Assembly: GCA_027603065.1 (NCBI GenBank)
Contig: JADGJP010000056.1
Location: forward strand, 41,006 to 105,005
Origin: Geranomyces variabilis
Lineage: Eukaryota > Chytridiomycota > Chytridiomycetes > Spizellomycetales > Powellomycetaceae
Length of the DNA: 64,000 bases
Reading direction: 5' to 3'
This document shows, in pieces, positions 24,876-35,302 of the stretch. The translations under genes were made by a program, and so were the position numbers. A model generated the notes under the pieces. It worked only from the letters and a program-made list of their open reading frames with translations, searched no databases and had not been told where the DNA came from. The stretch's first letter is position 1; each line of letters begins with the position of its first letter.

Positions 24876-27800
24876 ATGTCCTTACGGGACTCGCTCGAGT
24901 TTGACAAAGAGCTGCACTCGCTCTACGAGACTAAAATTCCGGTCTCGGCTTCAAAAATCAGCTCTCTGACAAAGCTAGCCGTGAAGCACGCAAAGGTGTG
25001 AGGGTGACGCAGGGAGAAAAACAGGGAGACTAAGAGAGGCGCACTTTGGAATTAGGAATAACTTATTTCCTGTGCCCCTTTTTTCCTTTAGCTTTACAAG
25101 AATGTGGTTTTTAGCATTGAAAAGTTTGTTCAGAAATGCCCGCCGGAACTCAAGCTGGCCGGTCTGTACGTGATAGATTCTATTGCTCGTGCGATTGCAA
25201 AGCACCCTGAAGAAGGCGAGAGCTATATCGCTCGCTTTGAGGAGAAGCTGGATTCCATTATTCCACATTTGCTGCAAGCTCCGGCTAAAGATAAGGTGCG
25301 TGGAAAGAAACGAGTGGGCAGAGATGAAGGACGGGCGATGGTGTGGCCAGTGAGATGGCCAAAGTTCTCGTTACATTTTACACTTTCTAAATCGTTCTTT
25401 TGCAGGACCGGATCAAGCGGACGGTTGGCTTGTGGAAGAAATCATCGCTTTTTAACGTTGCAGTCATTCAGGAATTGGAGCGGAAGTACTTTGCGGATGG
25501 ATCAGAGGCAGCAGGCACACCTCCAGCACCGGGAATAGTCAGCGACCCGCGGCTGGGAACGCAGACCACCAGCACGCCAGCTGATCCGCGGCTGGCTGGT
25601 GCAGCTGGTTTACCATCCAACACAAGCGCGCCAATGCTTGGTCTGAATACTTCATCAGCATTATCAGGCTTAGACCCGTCAATCTTGCAAGCCTTGGGCA
25701 TGAATTCGCAGCTTCCCGTGCAAGGTCTTGATATAAATGCGCTCCTGCCGTTATTGCAAGCACAACAGGCACAACAACAGGTGATTTCGGACTTGCTGAA
25801 AATAACGGGCAGCGGCGGAGGCAACAACAGCAGCACAACCAGTGCACCCAGTTCAGCCAGTTTGCTGGGACAACTCTCGACAGGGGCTGCAGGCGGCGTC
25901 AGCGGCGCCCAACAACCGGATTTGAGCAATCTTGGCGCACTTCTTCAAAGCATGGGTAACGCTCCCTTTGCGCCGGCCGTTACGAGCGAACCTGGAAATG
26001 TGTCTGAAGTTTCTGCCATTGGGTAAGTCATGAATTGTTTGCTGCATCTTCCGTTCTCTGTGCCACGGGTGGGAGTGGAGGCGATTACAACCGTACCAGA
26101 AGGGATGCGCAAAAGACGTGGAAGCTCACGCTTAGAGGATCAAACCGGAGTGGACCCTTGCGACTGGAGATCGGGAAAGCGTGGGAAAAGAAAGAGGACG
26201 ATGAGGCGCCCGCGAACTCGTTCGCGCGGACCTTACGATATAAATGGACATCCCGCCGGCATTAAGAAGAGACCCCTCGTGCGGTGGTTAATACCGGGCA
26301 TGTATATACGATTACACCGTAACTATATCGTGCATAAGAAAAACGGAACAACACTTGTTTCTCTCAATAGACGCGCAGTAACAATCAAAGGGAATTATTT
26401 GGGGATATTAATCGGAATCCGTTTTCCCTCTTTTCCTTCCACCTTCCGTCCGCCCGTTTTTGCTGGGTATGTGATGCTTTTAGCCAGCAGAACAGTCCAG
26501 CGGCCGCGAAGCCCACGCCGCCCGTGCATCGGCCGACGGCAGTGGTCGGCAGTCTGCCGTCTCACTGGTCGTCACCAAGTACGCAAGCCAACAACATCAA
26601 TAACAATGCGGCAGGCGGTCCACCTGTGGCTCCGGCTTCGCTTAACCCGCCTCAACGCCAGATGTCTGGTCCGCCAGTCCCACCGGCATTCCCGCTCAAC
26701 AATAACGCCAACAACCCTGGCGACGCGCAAAACGGAACTCGGCCAAACAGCAGATGGGGCGCCCCCAGCGGCGGCGCGGCACCAAAAAGCGCTAATGTCG
26801 GACAGCAATCTCAACAGCAGTACCAGGATCCCAACCTACCCATTGGGCGCCCGATACCGGTTGTGGGAAGCGACCGCGAAGGTGCGGGCCCGACGACGCC
26901 GTGGCAGCAGGCGGCGGCAAAAGGCGCACAGCCGCCTGCGGAGGGCGATTGCATGCCTGGGTTTATTGACCCGGCGCTACCGAAAGAATTTATGAAGAGT
27001 ACGTCTGAGGGAGAGAAGTCCGTGGAAAATATGTTTTGTGCAAAAGCTGACGTTGCGGGTGCTTTTCTTGCAGTTTTGACGCGGACAGTGTATGTCGGTG
27101 GCATTACGCCGCAGATCACAAAGGAGGAAGTGCGTGATCTTTTTGAGACTATCGCGCGCGTCGATACTGTAACGGTGAGATCATTAGGGCGGTTTTGATG
27201 ACCCTGTCTATCTTCTCGTTCCAATCGTTCTAATATGAACGCGTCTTGACTGTTGCGTGGAAAAGGTTAATTATCCCAAGTTCAACGCGTTCGTGAAATT
27301 GTTGACCCGCGCGGAGGCGGATTTAATCAAAGAGCGCTTTCATAAGTATCAGTGGAACGGCACTATGTTAAAGGTGAGGAAAGAGAGGATCGCGCCGACG
27401 GGATGAGACAGAGCAGTGGTTCTGAAGTCTTTTTCTGACTGCGGTATTTATTTGTTTTTTTCTTATGTTATCAGATGGGCTGGGGATGCGGCTACGGTCC
27501 CAAAGAATTCTTTGACTACGGCACCGGCGAGACGCTCTTCCCGCTCGCACGCATGACCGACGTCGAAAAGCGCACAATCTCGCAATCCCCTCGCGGTGGA
27601 GGTGTCATTGAAGGCGGCATGGTTGTTGAAGAGCCCGACTTTGGCTGGCCGCAAAAGGGCGATATTGTTAAAGGCAAATACGCCAGTGGCCAGCTCACGC
27701 ATGCGCCGGGATACCTTGCGGCGGTTGCTCAGCGTGACCGTGGTGGGTTTAATAATACGCCGGCGGCTGCTGCGGTAACTGTTGTTGGTGGTGGTGCGGC

Positions 27801-28752
27801 GGGTGGGTATGGTGCGGGAAGAGGTTATATGACGCAGGGGATGGGTGGTATGGGCGGCATGGGGATGGGAATGGGCATGGGTGGTATGGGCGGTATGGGC
27901 GGTATGGGCGGTATGGGCATGCCGGCGCGGCCGCCGGCCGCGTTTGGTGCCGGCGGCATGGGCCAGGCGCGCATGACCAACACATACCGCAGCCCGCACG
28001 CGGCAGGTGGTGGAGGTATAGTGGTTGTCACGGACCGGCAGTACGATGACCGGGACGAGCATGGCGGTGGAGTGCGCGGCGGCGCCGGTGGGTGGCCACG
28101 GCCAAAGCCGCAACACCAAGACCGCGGTGAGGAGCACGTTGTTGTGCTCGGCGGCGGAGGCGGTGACTCGGACGAGGAATCAAAAGCTAAAGATGAAAAC
28201 AACTCTGCCGGTGCCACCCCCACGAGCGCGAGCGCGGGTGGGCGCGACGAGGCCGGCGGCCATCACCAACACCCCCACCACCGCGGTGGGTACGACTCCC
28301 CGTCAGCTTATCATAACGGTGCTGGCCGGATGATGGCCATGCCTCCGCCAGGACAACAACACTACGGCTACCCCCCAAACCCAATGATGTACGGCGGCGG
28401 ACCCGGAGCGTATGGCATGCGCCCACCACAGATGCAGCACTGGGGCCAACAGGGCCAGCGCGGGCCCATGATGGCACCGCAGGGGTACCCGCCAATGCCG
28501 TATCACGGCGGTGGAGGAGCAGGAGCAGGAGGAGGACCGCGCTCGCCGTGGGGAGCGGGTGGTGGTGTTGGCGGCCCGGGCGGAGGTTCGCTGCCGATGC
28601 CGCCAGGTGGAGAATACAACCAGCGCAAACGGCCGCATTCGCCTGATGGTGGACCGCCGCCGCACCATCATCACGGGGAAGACGACCGGGCGAATGACGA
28701 GCGAGGAGGAGGCGGCGAAGGGGATGATGGAAAGAGGCCGAGAGCTCGATGA
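24876..28752 (+). CDS. Nrd1/Seb1-like Pol II CTD-binding termination factor
   Basis: These proteins bind the phosphorylated Pol II CTD and nascent RNA to direct termination and 3'-end processing. Seven exons give 980 aa: 24876-24995, 25092-25295, 25406-26022, 26484-26998, 27074-27174, 27266-27373 and 27475-28752. The CID is at residues 1-135 (FDKELHSLYETKIPVSASKI, LKLAGLYVIDSIARAI, LWKKSSLFNVAVIQELE). The RRM begins at about 486 (TRTVYVGGITPQITKEEVRD, YPKFNAFVKLLTRAEAD). The Nrd1/Seb1-specific block GWGCGYGPKEFFDYGTGE follows. The middle is Gln/Asn/Pro-rich and the C-terminus is Gly/Met/His/Pro-rich, with a GMGGM repeat. Intron 3 is 464 nt, far longer than its neighbours. The RRM-upstream intron (26999-27073) is 75 nt without a stop, so retention is possible. 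Seb1 versus Nrd1 cannot be decided. Confidence 0.9.
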
Positions 28753-29090
28753 GGAAAGAAAGCAAAAATTGGAGACCATGTATGATCCGGGAGCTGTTTC
28801 TGTGCTATGATACTGCCTGTTTATATATATACGTAACGACACTGGCTCTTGGAATGTTTTGGCTGTCTCGCCTCGCCCTCCTCCCTAAACGTGAGGCTAG
28901 ATTCCACATACACGCTGATTCTCTGAAAACGAGAGGAGGTGGACCGAGTTTTGTTATGGTGTTTGAGACGGAGAGGGAGCTGCTGCGGAAGGTCGGGTTA
29001 GAAGAAAGTTACCAAGACAGCTGCTCGTTCTCCGGGCAAAAGTCGCAGCCCCCAAAAAGCTACATGGTCCTGAAATGTCCAAAACTCCAT
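28753..29090. other. Convergent 3' region
   Basis: This lies between the stops of the Nrd1/Seb1-like gene (+) and the small membrane protein gene (-). No gene or repeat is recognised. Confidence 0.55.
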
Positions 29091-29357
29091 TTAAACGAAC
29101 GCTGCTTCTTCTATCTTTTTACCTTTTGCCTGTGTGATATTGCGAAGATGCTCTTGCCGCCGCCGCTCCTTGACGTCCCAGCGCACGAGCATTAGCGCGC
29201 CGAGGGCGACAGCTGTTGCACCCATCCTGTACACAAACACAAGAAGGCGAACGGGAGATGGAGTGTTAAGAAGCGGGGAAAGTGCAGCGGAGGGCCCGAG
29301 GGAAGACACATTGGTATGGACATACCATCCGTAGTACACTTGGGCTACTCGGCCCAT
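29091..29357 (-). CDS. Small single-span membrane protein, 55 aa
   Basis: Two exons, 29357-29326 and 29226-29091, join in phase (TG|G) over a 99-nt intron with donor gtatgt and acceptor gtgtacag. They give a 55-residue protein. It starts MGRVAQVYYGWMGATAVALG and has one hydrophobic span (about residues 8-25) followed by a highly charged tail (VKERRRQEHLRNITQAKGKK). Size, single N-terminal span and basic tail resemble small mitochondrial inner-membrane subunits or assembly factors, but no family is recognised, so no function is assigned. The good splice sites and in-phase joining support it as real. Its ATG is 106 bp from that of the inositol monophosphatase gene, which is divergent. Confidence 0.6.
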   Translation of the reverse strand: MGRVAQVYYGWYVHTNVSSLGPSAALSPLLNTPSPVRLLVFVYRMGATAVALGALMLVRWDVKERRRQEHLRNITQAKGKKIEEAAFV

Positions 29358-29463
29358 TGCTGGCAATGTGGGCAAAAAGAAGGAAAAGCGTCCGCGCGCG
29401 CTGCTTGGGCACATCCTCTTCCAACCTTTTGACACTACGATCAGAAGCTACTTCGCAGCTGTA

Positions 29464-30381
29464 ATGCCCGCCGCCGATCCGCTCCACCTCGAGTTCCTGG
29501 ACCACGCAGTCCAGATCGCCCGCATAACTGGCGCCAAAATCAAAACTGCGTTCCACTCCCGTTCCTCGCTTCACATTGACCTGAAAAACGACAATGACGC
29601 CGATCTTGTCACGCAGGTCGACCGTGCCGTCGAAAAGGAAATCTTTACCTACTTGCGCTCAAAATATCCAAGCCACGCCTTTGTTGGCGAAGAAGGCACT
29701 TCTGAAAGCGGTGTAGCCGCAACAGGGATCAGCAGCAGCGATTCCGACACGCCAACGTGGGTGGTTGACCCGGTGGACGGCACAACAAACTTTGTCCACG
29801 GCTTCCCCTTTGTCGCCGTCTCGATTGCCGTCGTTGTGCGTGGCATGCCAATCGTTGGCGTAGTTTTCAATCCAATCATGGATGAAATGTTTACCGCTGT
29901 GCAGAATGGCGGCGCGTTTCTGAACAATGTTGCTCTCCCAACGCCACCTGTCCGGCCGCTGACATCACTTGCGTCTGCGCTTGTCGCGTCGGAATATGGA
30001 TCCGACCGTGGTGCAGATGTTCTGGATGCCAAATTTGCTGCACTCCGCGATGTGGTTGGATCTCCGGCCCGTGGAGTGAGGTCGCTTGGCTCGGCAGCAT
30101 TGACCATGTGCTACGTTGCAAGGGGGGCATTGGATGCATACTGGGAGGCGGGAGTCCATGCCTGGGATGTTGCCGCTGCAGCGGTCGTGTTGTGCGAGGC
30201 GGGCGGGTTAGTAGGCAACTGGGTCGCGCCTGCCGGCGCTGGCCAGGGCAAACGCGAAACGTACGACATCTGCGCGCGGAATGTCGTATGTGTTAGACAG
30301 ACACAGATGCCGGAACAGGGTCCTGCTATCATGGCGACCATTCGCGCAGCGCTGAGGCCGGTTGACTATGCTAGGGACTAA
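29464..30381 (+). CDS. Inositol monophosphatase
   Basis: The product is a Mg2+-dependent, lithium-sensitive-type phosphatase that hydrolyses inositol monophosphates, recycling inositol in the cytosol. It is a single exon of 305 aa, unlike its intron-rich neighbours. Metal-binding motifs are clear: GEEGTSE (Glu76/77), WVVDPVDGTTNFVHGFP (Asp102 and Asp105) and HAWDVAAAAVVLCEAGG (Asp235). The N-terminus is typical (LEFLDHAVQIARITGAKI, LVTQVDRAVEKEIFTYLR). The ATG at 29464 is the first giving the family N-terminus. Related FIG superfamily members (bisphosphate nucleotidases) are less likely given the length and the order of motifs. Confidence 0.95.
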   Translation: MPAADPLHLEFLDHAVQIARITGAKIKTAFHSRSSLHIDLKNDNDADLVTQVDRAVEKEIFTYLRSKYPSHAFVGEEGTSESGVAATGISSSDSDTPTWVVDPVDGTTNFVHGFPFVAVSIAVVVRGMPIVGVVFNPIMDEMFTAVQNGGAFLNNVALPTPPVRPLTSLASALVASEYGSDRGADVLDAKFAALRDVVGSPARGVRSLGSAALTMCYVARGALDAYWEAGVHAWDVAAAAVVLCEAGGLVGNWVAPAGAGQGKRETYDICARNVVCVRQTQMPEQGPAIMATIRAALRPVDYARD

Positions 30382-30761
30382 TAGAGTTGTGAAATAGAAG
30401 GAGACCGTATACAGTTTTTATAAAGCACCCACAGCATGGTGTGCCTATTCGTCAGAACCAAAAATGTTTTAATGTTTTTCGACAAGCCCTGAAAGAGACC
30501 GGTCACCAGTACTGGACTTGAAAGCCTAGTGACTGCTGCGCCGGGTTTTGGGGAAATGCACCGGTACACTCCCGCCGGAGACCACGCCCCCAGGGATTCG
30601 TGTGAGGAAGGCGCCAGAAGGCGAATCTGCGTCTTGATGCTTGCATGTTGCGCCAACGCGCGTACGAATACCTGCGTCCTGGCGGGCTAGAAAGGTGAGC
30701 GAGGAAAGCTGGCACTGCTCGCTACCCAGAAACGGGAGGAGTTAACAGACGAGGGCAAAAG

Positions 30762-30952
30762 AAAAAGTGACCAGTCAGGGGCTTTAACCCGTTTTCGCAC
30801 CTCCGCGGACGCCGGGCTACCGTTCTCCTTGAGGAATTTACGGGCAGTGTACGTTGTCCAGCGGAGGTCCTGAAGATGTGCTCTCATTCTGCCGGGAATC
30901 GAACCCGCGTCCTTCGCCACCGAGAGCGCTACCAACTCGGCTAACCAGTCTT
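30762..30952 (-). ncRNA. Candidate Pol III RNA with A and B boxes and a long stem
   Basis: On the minus strand a perfect A box (TAGCCGAGTTGG) and B box (GGTTCGATTCC) are spaced as in a tRNA. The flanking sequence, however, does not close an acceptor or anticodon stem, so this is not a complete tRNA. Downstream, 30799-30810 (acctccgcggac on +) pairs with 30856-30868 (gtccagcggaggt), enclosing a smaller CCGT/ACGG hairpin. A T5 run at 30766-30762 could terminate Pol III, giving a transcript of about 190 nt. It could be a tRNA-headed structured ncRNA, a SINE, or a leader-type promoter like that of some RNase P or SRP RNAs. No family is recognised. Confidence 0.4.
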
Positions 30953-31092
30953 AGAGTAAATAAATTGCAATAACTATCGCTGACTCCTCTCACCCGCCGG
31001 TCTGCCCGCGTGCGCGTGCCTGTGCTTAGGCGCCCGAAGGAAAGCTAGCTGACATTACCCCCCCCCCCCACTCTGTTGTAACCCGCCCCGCC

Positions 31093-31890
31093 ATGAAGGC
31101 TGTCATACAACGAGTCACTGCAGCAAGCGTCACGGTCGACGGTGAGCTGGTTGGCCAGATTGGCAGGGGCTTGTGTCTGCTCGTCGGCATTACCGTCGAC
31201 GACACCCCAAAGGACGTTGACTGGATGTATGTAAAAAGCGAGAAGCACGCTTTTATTTGTGCAATCCTTTTTAATATCTCTCTCTTTCTTCTTTCTTTCC
31301 CGTTTGGCTTGCCCGATTCAATAGGGTCAAGAAGGTGACTACACTGCGACTGTTTGAGGACGCGGAGACGGGCAAGTCCTGGGATAAGAGCGTCAAGGAC
31401 CTCGACTTGGGGATTCTAAGCGGTAAATAGCACTTGAATTGTAACAGAAAACGGAGAGTTATAGTACCTTCCGTCCTTGGTTTCTTATACTTCATTTTTG
31501 CAGTGTCTCAATTTACCCTTTACGCTGTGACCAGCAAAGGCGCAAAGCCTGATTTCCACCTTGGTAGGTGATCAGAGAACAAAGGGCATTCTTAGATGAT
31601 TTGCACTTCAAGCTCTACTAAGACTCTCACCCCTTCTAGCTGCAAAAAGCGATATCAGTAAAGATATGTACATGGGTTTCCTAGAAAAACTGCGGACAGC
31701 GCACAAGCCCGAACGGATCCAGGACGGCCGGTTTGGCGCCATGATGAACGTCGATATTCAAAATGACGGTATAGTGAAAGCTAGCGCTTGCGCTGTAAGT
31801 CTATCCTCATCGTGGCGCCTCACACATCCTTTTGTTGGGTTTGAAATTTAAGGTCCCGTGACAATCCTTCTGGACAGCCGGTCAAAGTAG
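31093..31890 (+). CDS. DTD1: D-aminoacyl-tRNA deacylase
   Basis: DTD hydrolyses D-amino acids (and glycine) mischarged on tRNAs, a cytosolic proofreading step. Five exons, 31093-31226, 31325-31422, 31504-31563, 31640-31768 and 31853-31890, give 152 aa in consistent phase, the family's normal size. It starts [20 protein letters not shown]. The first active-site motif is SVSQFTLYA, created exactly at the exon 2/3 junction. KPDFHLA and the Gly-cisPro motif [11 protein letters not shown] follow; the latter is made by joining exons 4 and 5. All catalytic signatures are present. An A/C-rich 5' region with a C run (31058-31068) precedes the ATG. Confidence 0.95.
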
Positions 31891-33426
31891 CCAGGGCAAC
31901 ACGCCAATTCCGTGAGAACCGTAACATGAGCGATGCAGAGGACGCTATGTGGACGGCCAGCTTGAACAAAGTTGTGGTATGAGGTGGATAGAAACTACCC
32001 AGCTTCGTCGGTTGTGGCCCGCACGCTGCCGCAGGTCCTATAACGGCGTCGATGACTTGAGCCTGCGGCGGCCGGCAGACACATTGAGGCAAGCAGAGAA
32101 ACTGTTCTTTGTGTTGCCCTGTTCGTCATGGCGTATCTAGAATAGACGTGGGCACAGGGTGGGAACGGCTGCAGGAGACGCTGAGAGTGGGCTTTTGATG
32201 CCGGGAATGTCGTAAGGACGGATCAATCAGAATTATATCGAGACAATGTTTTGAATGCAAAACTTTTGATGTTTCGTCGGCCGGCGAGGCGATTAATACT
32301 TTGGGGCGTTTTTTTTTGGTTTCGTCTGCGAACTGCGAAGACCATACACAGCGCCTACTCAGCATCGGCAGTCTAAAGGTGACTCGGCGGCTCCAGCGGC
32401 ACTCGGTTCTCCCACCCTCCACCGCCCACTCCACCACACGTTTTCTGTTAGCAGTCCCCGCCATTTATGCTGGTCGTCCGACAAGTTACCTGCGCGTGAT
32501 GTTGTCGCAACCACGAGACCGCCGTACCTCGCCTGCGTGTTATTGTTCTGGCTGTTGAATGTCGCCAGATATACGCATCTCGCTTTGCTAAGGCTTGAGA
32601 GGCATAACTACCCGACAGGAGTCAAGGACCACATACCACTCCGTACTTCTCGGAGGCCGTATTAGCAAGTAGTCTCTGATTTTTGTCAGGTAGCTGCACG
32701 GAAGGGTGTGCCTTTTTAACTATTCAGGAACGCCGGGGTAAGCCTTTCTAAACCGACAAACGCTGGAGGCCGAAGCAATCAGAAATCAACTTGCTTGATG
32801 CTGTTTGCCCGTATTATTCCTCACGACTATCAAGAACAAACGGAACCAGTTGCTGAACGGCCGTGAGGTCCACTTGAGAAAGGCCGCCGCGCTTTGAACG
32901 CTGCTAAACCTGACCACAGCTTAATCACGCCGCCACCCCTCCCAAAATGCGTATTCACAGCTCCGGTGAAGTGTTGCCGTGCCGTCTCGCGTACGCAAAG
33001 CGGGCGCTCCACCACCGCGGATGCGAAGTCCGGCTCGACCGAACGCTCCGCCGGTACGTAAATAGTTTGCTAGTCGGAAGCGGCGTCTTGGAGAAAGCTT
33101 ATTACCTGAATGAGCCGCATGATCATTGCACGTTTCTTCGTTGCCCCCCTAAAATCTGAATAGGTGGGCACATACGAGCAAGAAATGGTTTCCCCAAATG
33201 TTCTAAGAGCCTTTAAAAAGAGCAAGGGGAGAAAATAGAAATGACAGCGACCATTCACCGACGGTTGCGATCCCTACGGAAGCTGTTTCTGCCTTCCCCC
33301 TTGTCTGGGCAGGTGTTGTGAGCAGACGCGTGGCTGTCGAAAAAAAGCGTCCGCCAAGATTTTCTGCCTTTTATTTTGTTTCTGTACTTGTAAATACATT
33401 CGACAAGCGCTAGAACCACACATATT
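31891..33426. other. 1.5-kb stretch with no recognised gene
   Basis: Only short frames (60-112 codons) occur on both strands, none with similarity or convincing splicing. A frame at 32947 ends at a good donor (gtacgt, about 33055) but has no downstream partner. SERINC promoter elements should lie at the right end. Confidence 0.5.
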
Positions 33427-35067
33427 ATGGGCGGCATTCTTTCCTGCTGTCTTGCTGAAGCACGTATGAGCTGAGAGAGGAGAAGCAGGAGAACCTCTAC
33501 GCAAAGGGACTGAAGTAATGTAGGCTGACACTCCCTACTGTCCCACTTTCCCTTATAGTATGCTGCGCTGGCACAGGCGCTCTTCAATGCCTCTGCTGCT
33601 CCATCCCATGCAAAACATCTACATCAACACGGCTGCTATACACCGTGCAGTTCATCATTGCGATTGCTCTTGCATGGGCACTAAGGTGCGGGCCGCAGGA
33701 AGATGCAAGGAACAGCGCGAAACCCAAGCTCCCAAGCCCCATGCTCACTGTGATCTCACTCCCACACTTAGCCATTGGGGACACGTGCTTGCGTCGCATT
33801 CCTCGTCCGCGCTGACAGACTCGTGCGGCGAAGCGTGCTTTGACTACCTAGCCGTGTACCGCGTGTCGCTGAGCTTGGTCATCTATCATGGTGCGATGTG
33901 CCTGCTGACGATTGGCGTCAAGAGCTCGGATGACCCACGCGGCGCAATACAGAACGGGTGAGCGGACAATGCGATGAGGATGTGTATGCTTGGCGTTTGA
34001 TTACTGACTCTTGTCTTCTATTTTTTTTTCTCAGGTTGTGGCCGATAAAGTTTCTGGTTTGGTTTGGGACGTTGGTGGGGATGTTTTTCATCCCAGCGTC
34101 CGCGCTACTAAACTACTGGATTGGAGCGATTGTGTTTGCTGCGATTTTCATTCTATTGCAGTCTGTCATTCTCGTAAGGCACAACGAAGGGGTTACACGG
34201 CTAAAGGTAACACTCACACCTTCTACTATTCCTTTCCAGGTGGATTTCGGATGGACGTGGTCGGCTTCGTGGGTCACCTCCTACGAAGCAACATCCTCTC
34301 CCATTTACAAATTCCTTCTTTTCGCGTTTACCCTGCTCGCCTACGGAGGCGTCATCACCGCAACAGTTCTGCTCTCCATATTTTACGCAACGAATCACGG
34401 ATGCGGCCTCAACGCGTTTTTTATCGCTTTCAATCTAATTCTCTGCCTCGCCGTCACCCTGCTCGCCATCTTGCCGCGCGTGCAAACCGCAAATCCACGC
34501 AGCGGAATATTTCCCGCCGCAGTGTTGAGCGCATACGCCACTTACCTCGTCGCGTCAGCGTTGGCATCAGAGCCAAATATCGCTGGTGGATTTGCTTGCG
34601 CGCCGTCACAGCCGCTGATGGACAACAAAAACAACACCACGGCTGCACCACAAGACGGTTTATCCCGTGCGCTGGTCTACGTCGGGCTGGCAATCACGTT
34701 CCTTGCGCTGGGATACTCGGCAATGTCGGCTGGGTCGGTGTCGCTGTGGTCGCGGGTCGATGACAGCTCGCCGACAATGATCACAGCGGGTGATGGGCGC
34801 GATGAAGTCGATGGTACGGTCTACAGCTATACGTTCTTCCACTTGGTGTTTGCGCTCGCGGCCATGTATATGGCGGCTGTGATTACGAACTGGACGGCGC
34901 TGAAGGCTGTCGACCCTGCGACAACGTCGGCAGCACCAGATTATTCGGTAGATCGGGGGATGGCCAGTACGTGGGTCAAAATTGCGACAAGTTGGGCGTG
35001 CTTTGCTGTATATGGTTGGACGCTGGTTGCGCCGCTGTTGTTTCCAAATAGAGACTTTGGTAGTTAG
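33427..35067 (+). CDS. SERINC/Tms1 multipass membrane protein
   Basis: SERINC-family proteins are conserved multipass membrane proteins of eukaryotes, with lipid-scrambling or serine-lipid roles proposed; the fungal form is Tms1 of the vacuole/Golgi. Five exons, 33427-33463, 33559-33685, 33772-33957, 34035-34173 and 34240-35067, encode 438 aa in consistent phase. It starts MGGILSCCLAEA with the Cys-rich N-terminus (LQCLCCSIPC), then STSTRLLYTVQFIIAIALAW. The family signature YLAVYRVSLSL, IGVKSSDDPRGAIQNGLWPIKF and FIPASALLNYWIGAIVFAAI follow. About ten hydrophobic spans are visible to the end. Intron 4 (34174-34239, 66 nt) is a multiple of three and stop-free, so retention would add 22 residues in frame after QSVIL. 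Confidence 0.92.
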
Positions 35068-35302
35068 GTTACAAAACGCTGCTTGCTGGGACTGTCTCTG
35101 CTGCCTGTCTGTCTGTCGCTGTCGCGACACGTGGTGGCTGTGCTGGTTGATGAGGCGCGCTCTATTAGCTGCTTACGTACAGATTCGATCATTCGCTCGT
35201 TCGCTTCGCATCATAATCAGCTCCTTCTCAGACACAGGCATCTTCCTCATCTTGCCAAGACAAAGGCATCTCCACAGTACCAATACTTTTATCATCATCA
35301 TC

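Noticed and set aside
26030-26995. A 321-codon plus-strand ORF
   Set aside because: It lies partly in intron 3 of the Nrd1/Seb1-like gene and then in a shifted frame of its coding exon; it has no domain.
30889-30952. A complete tRNA gene on the minus strand
   Set aside because: A and B boxes are perfect, but no acceptor or anticodon stem can be closed, so only a tRNA-like Pol III unit is reported.
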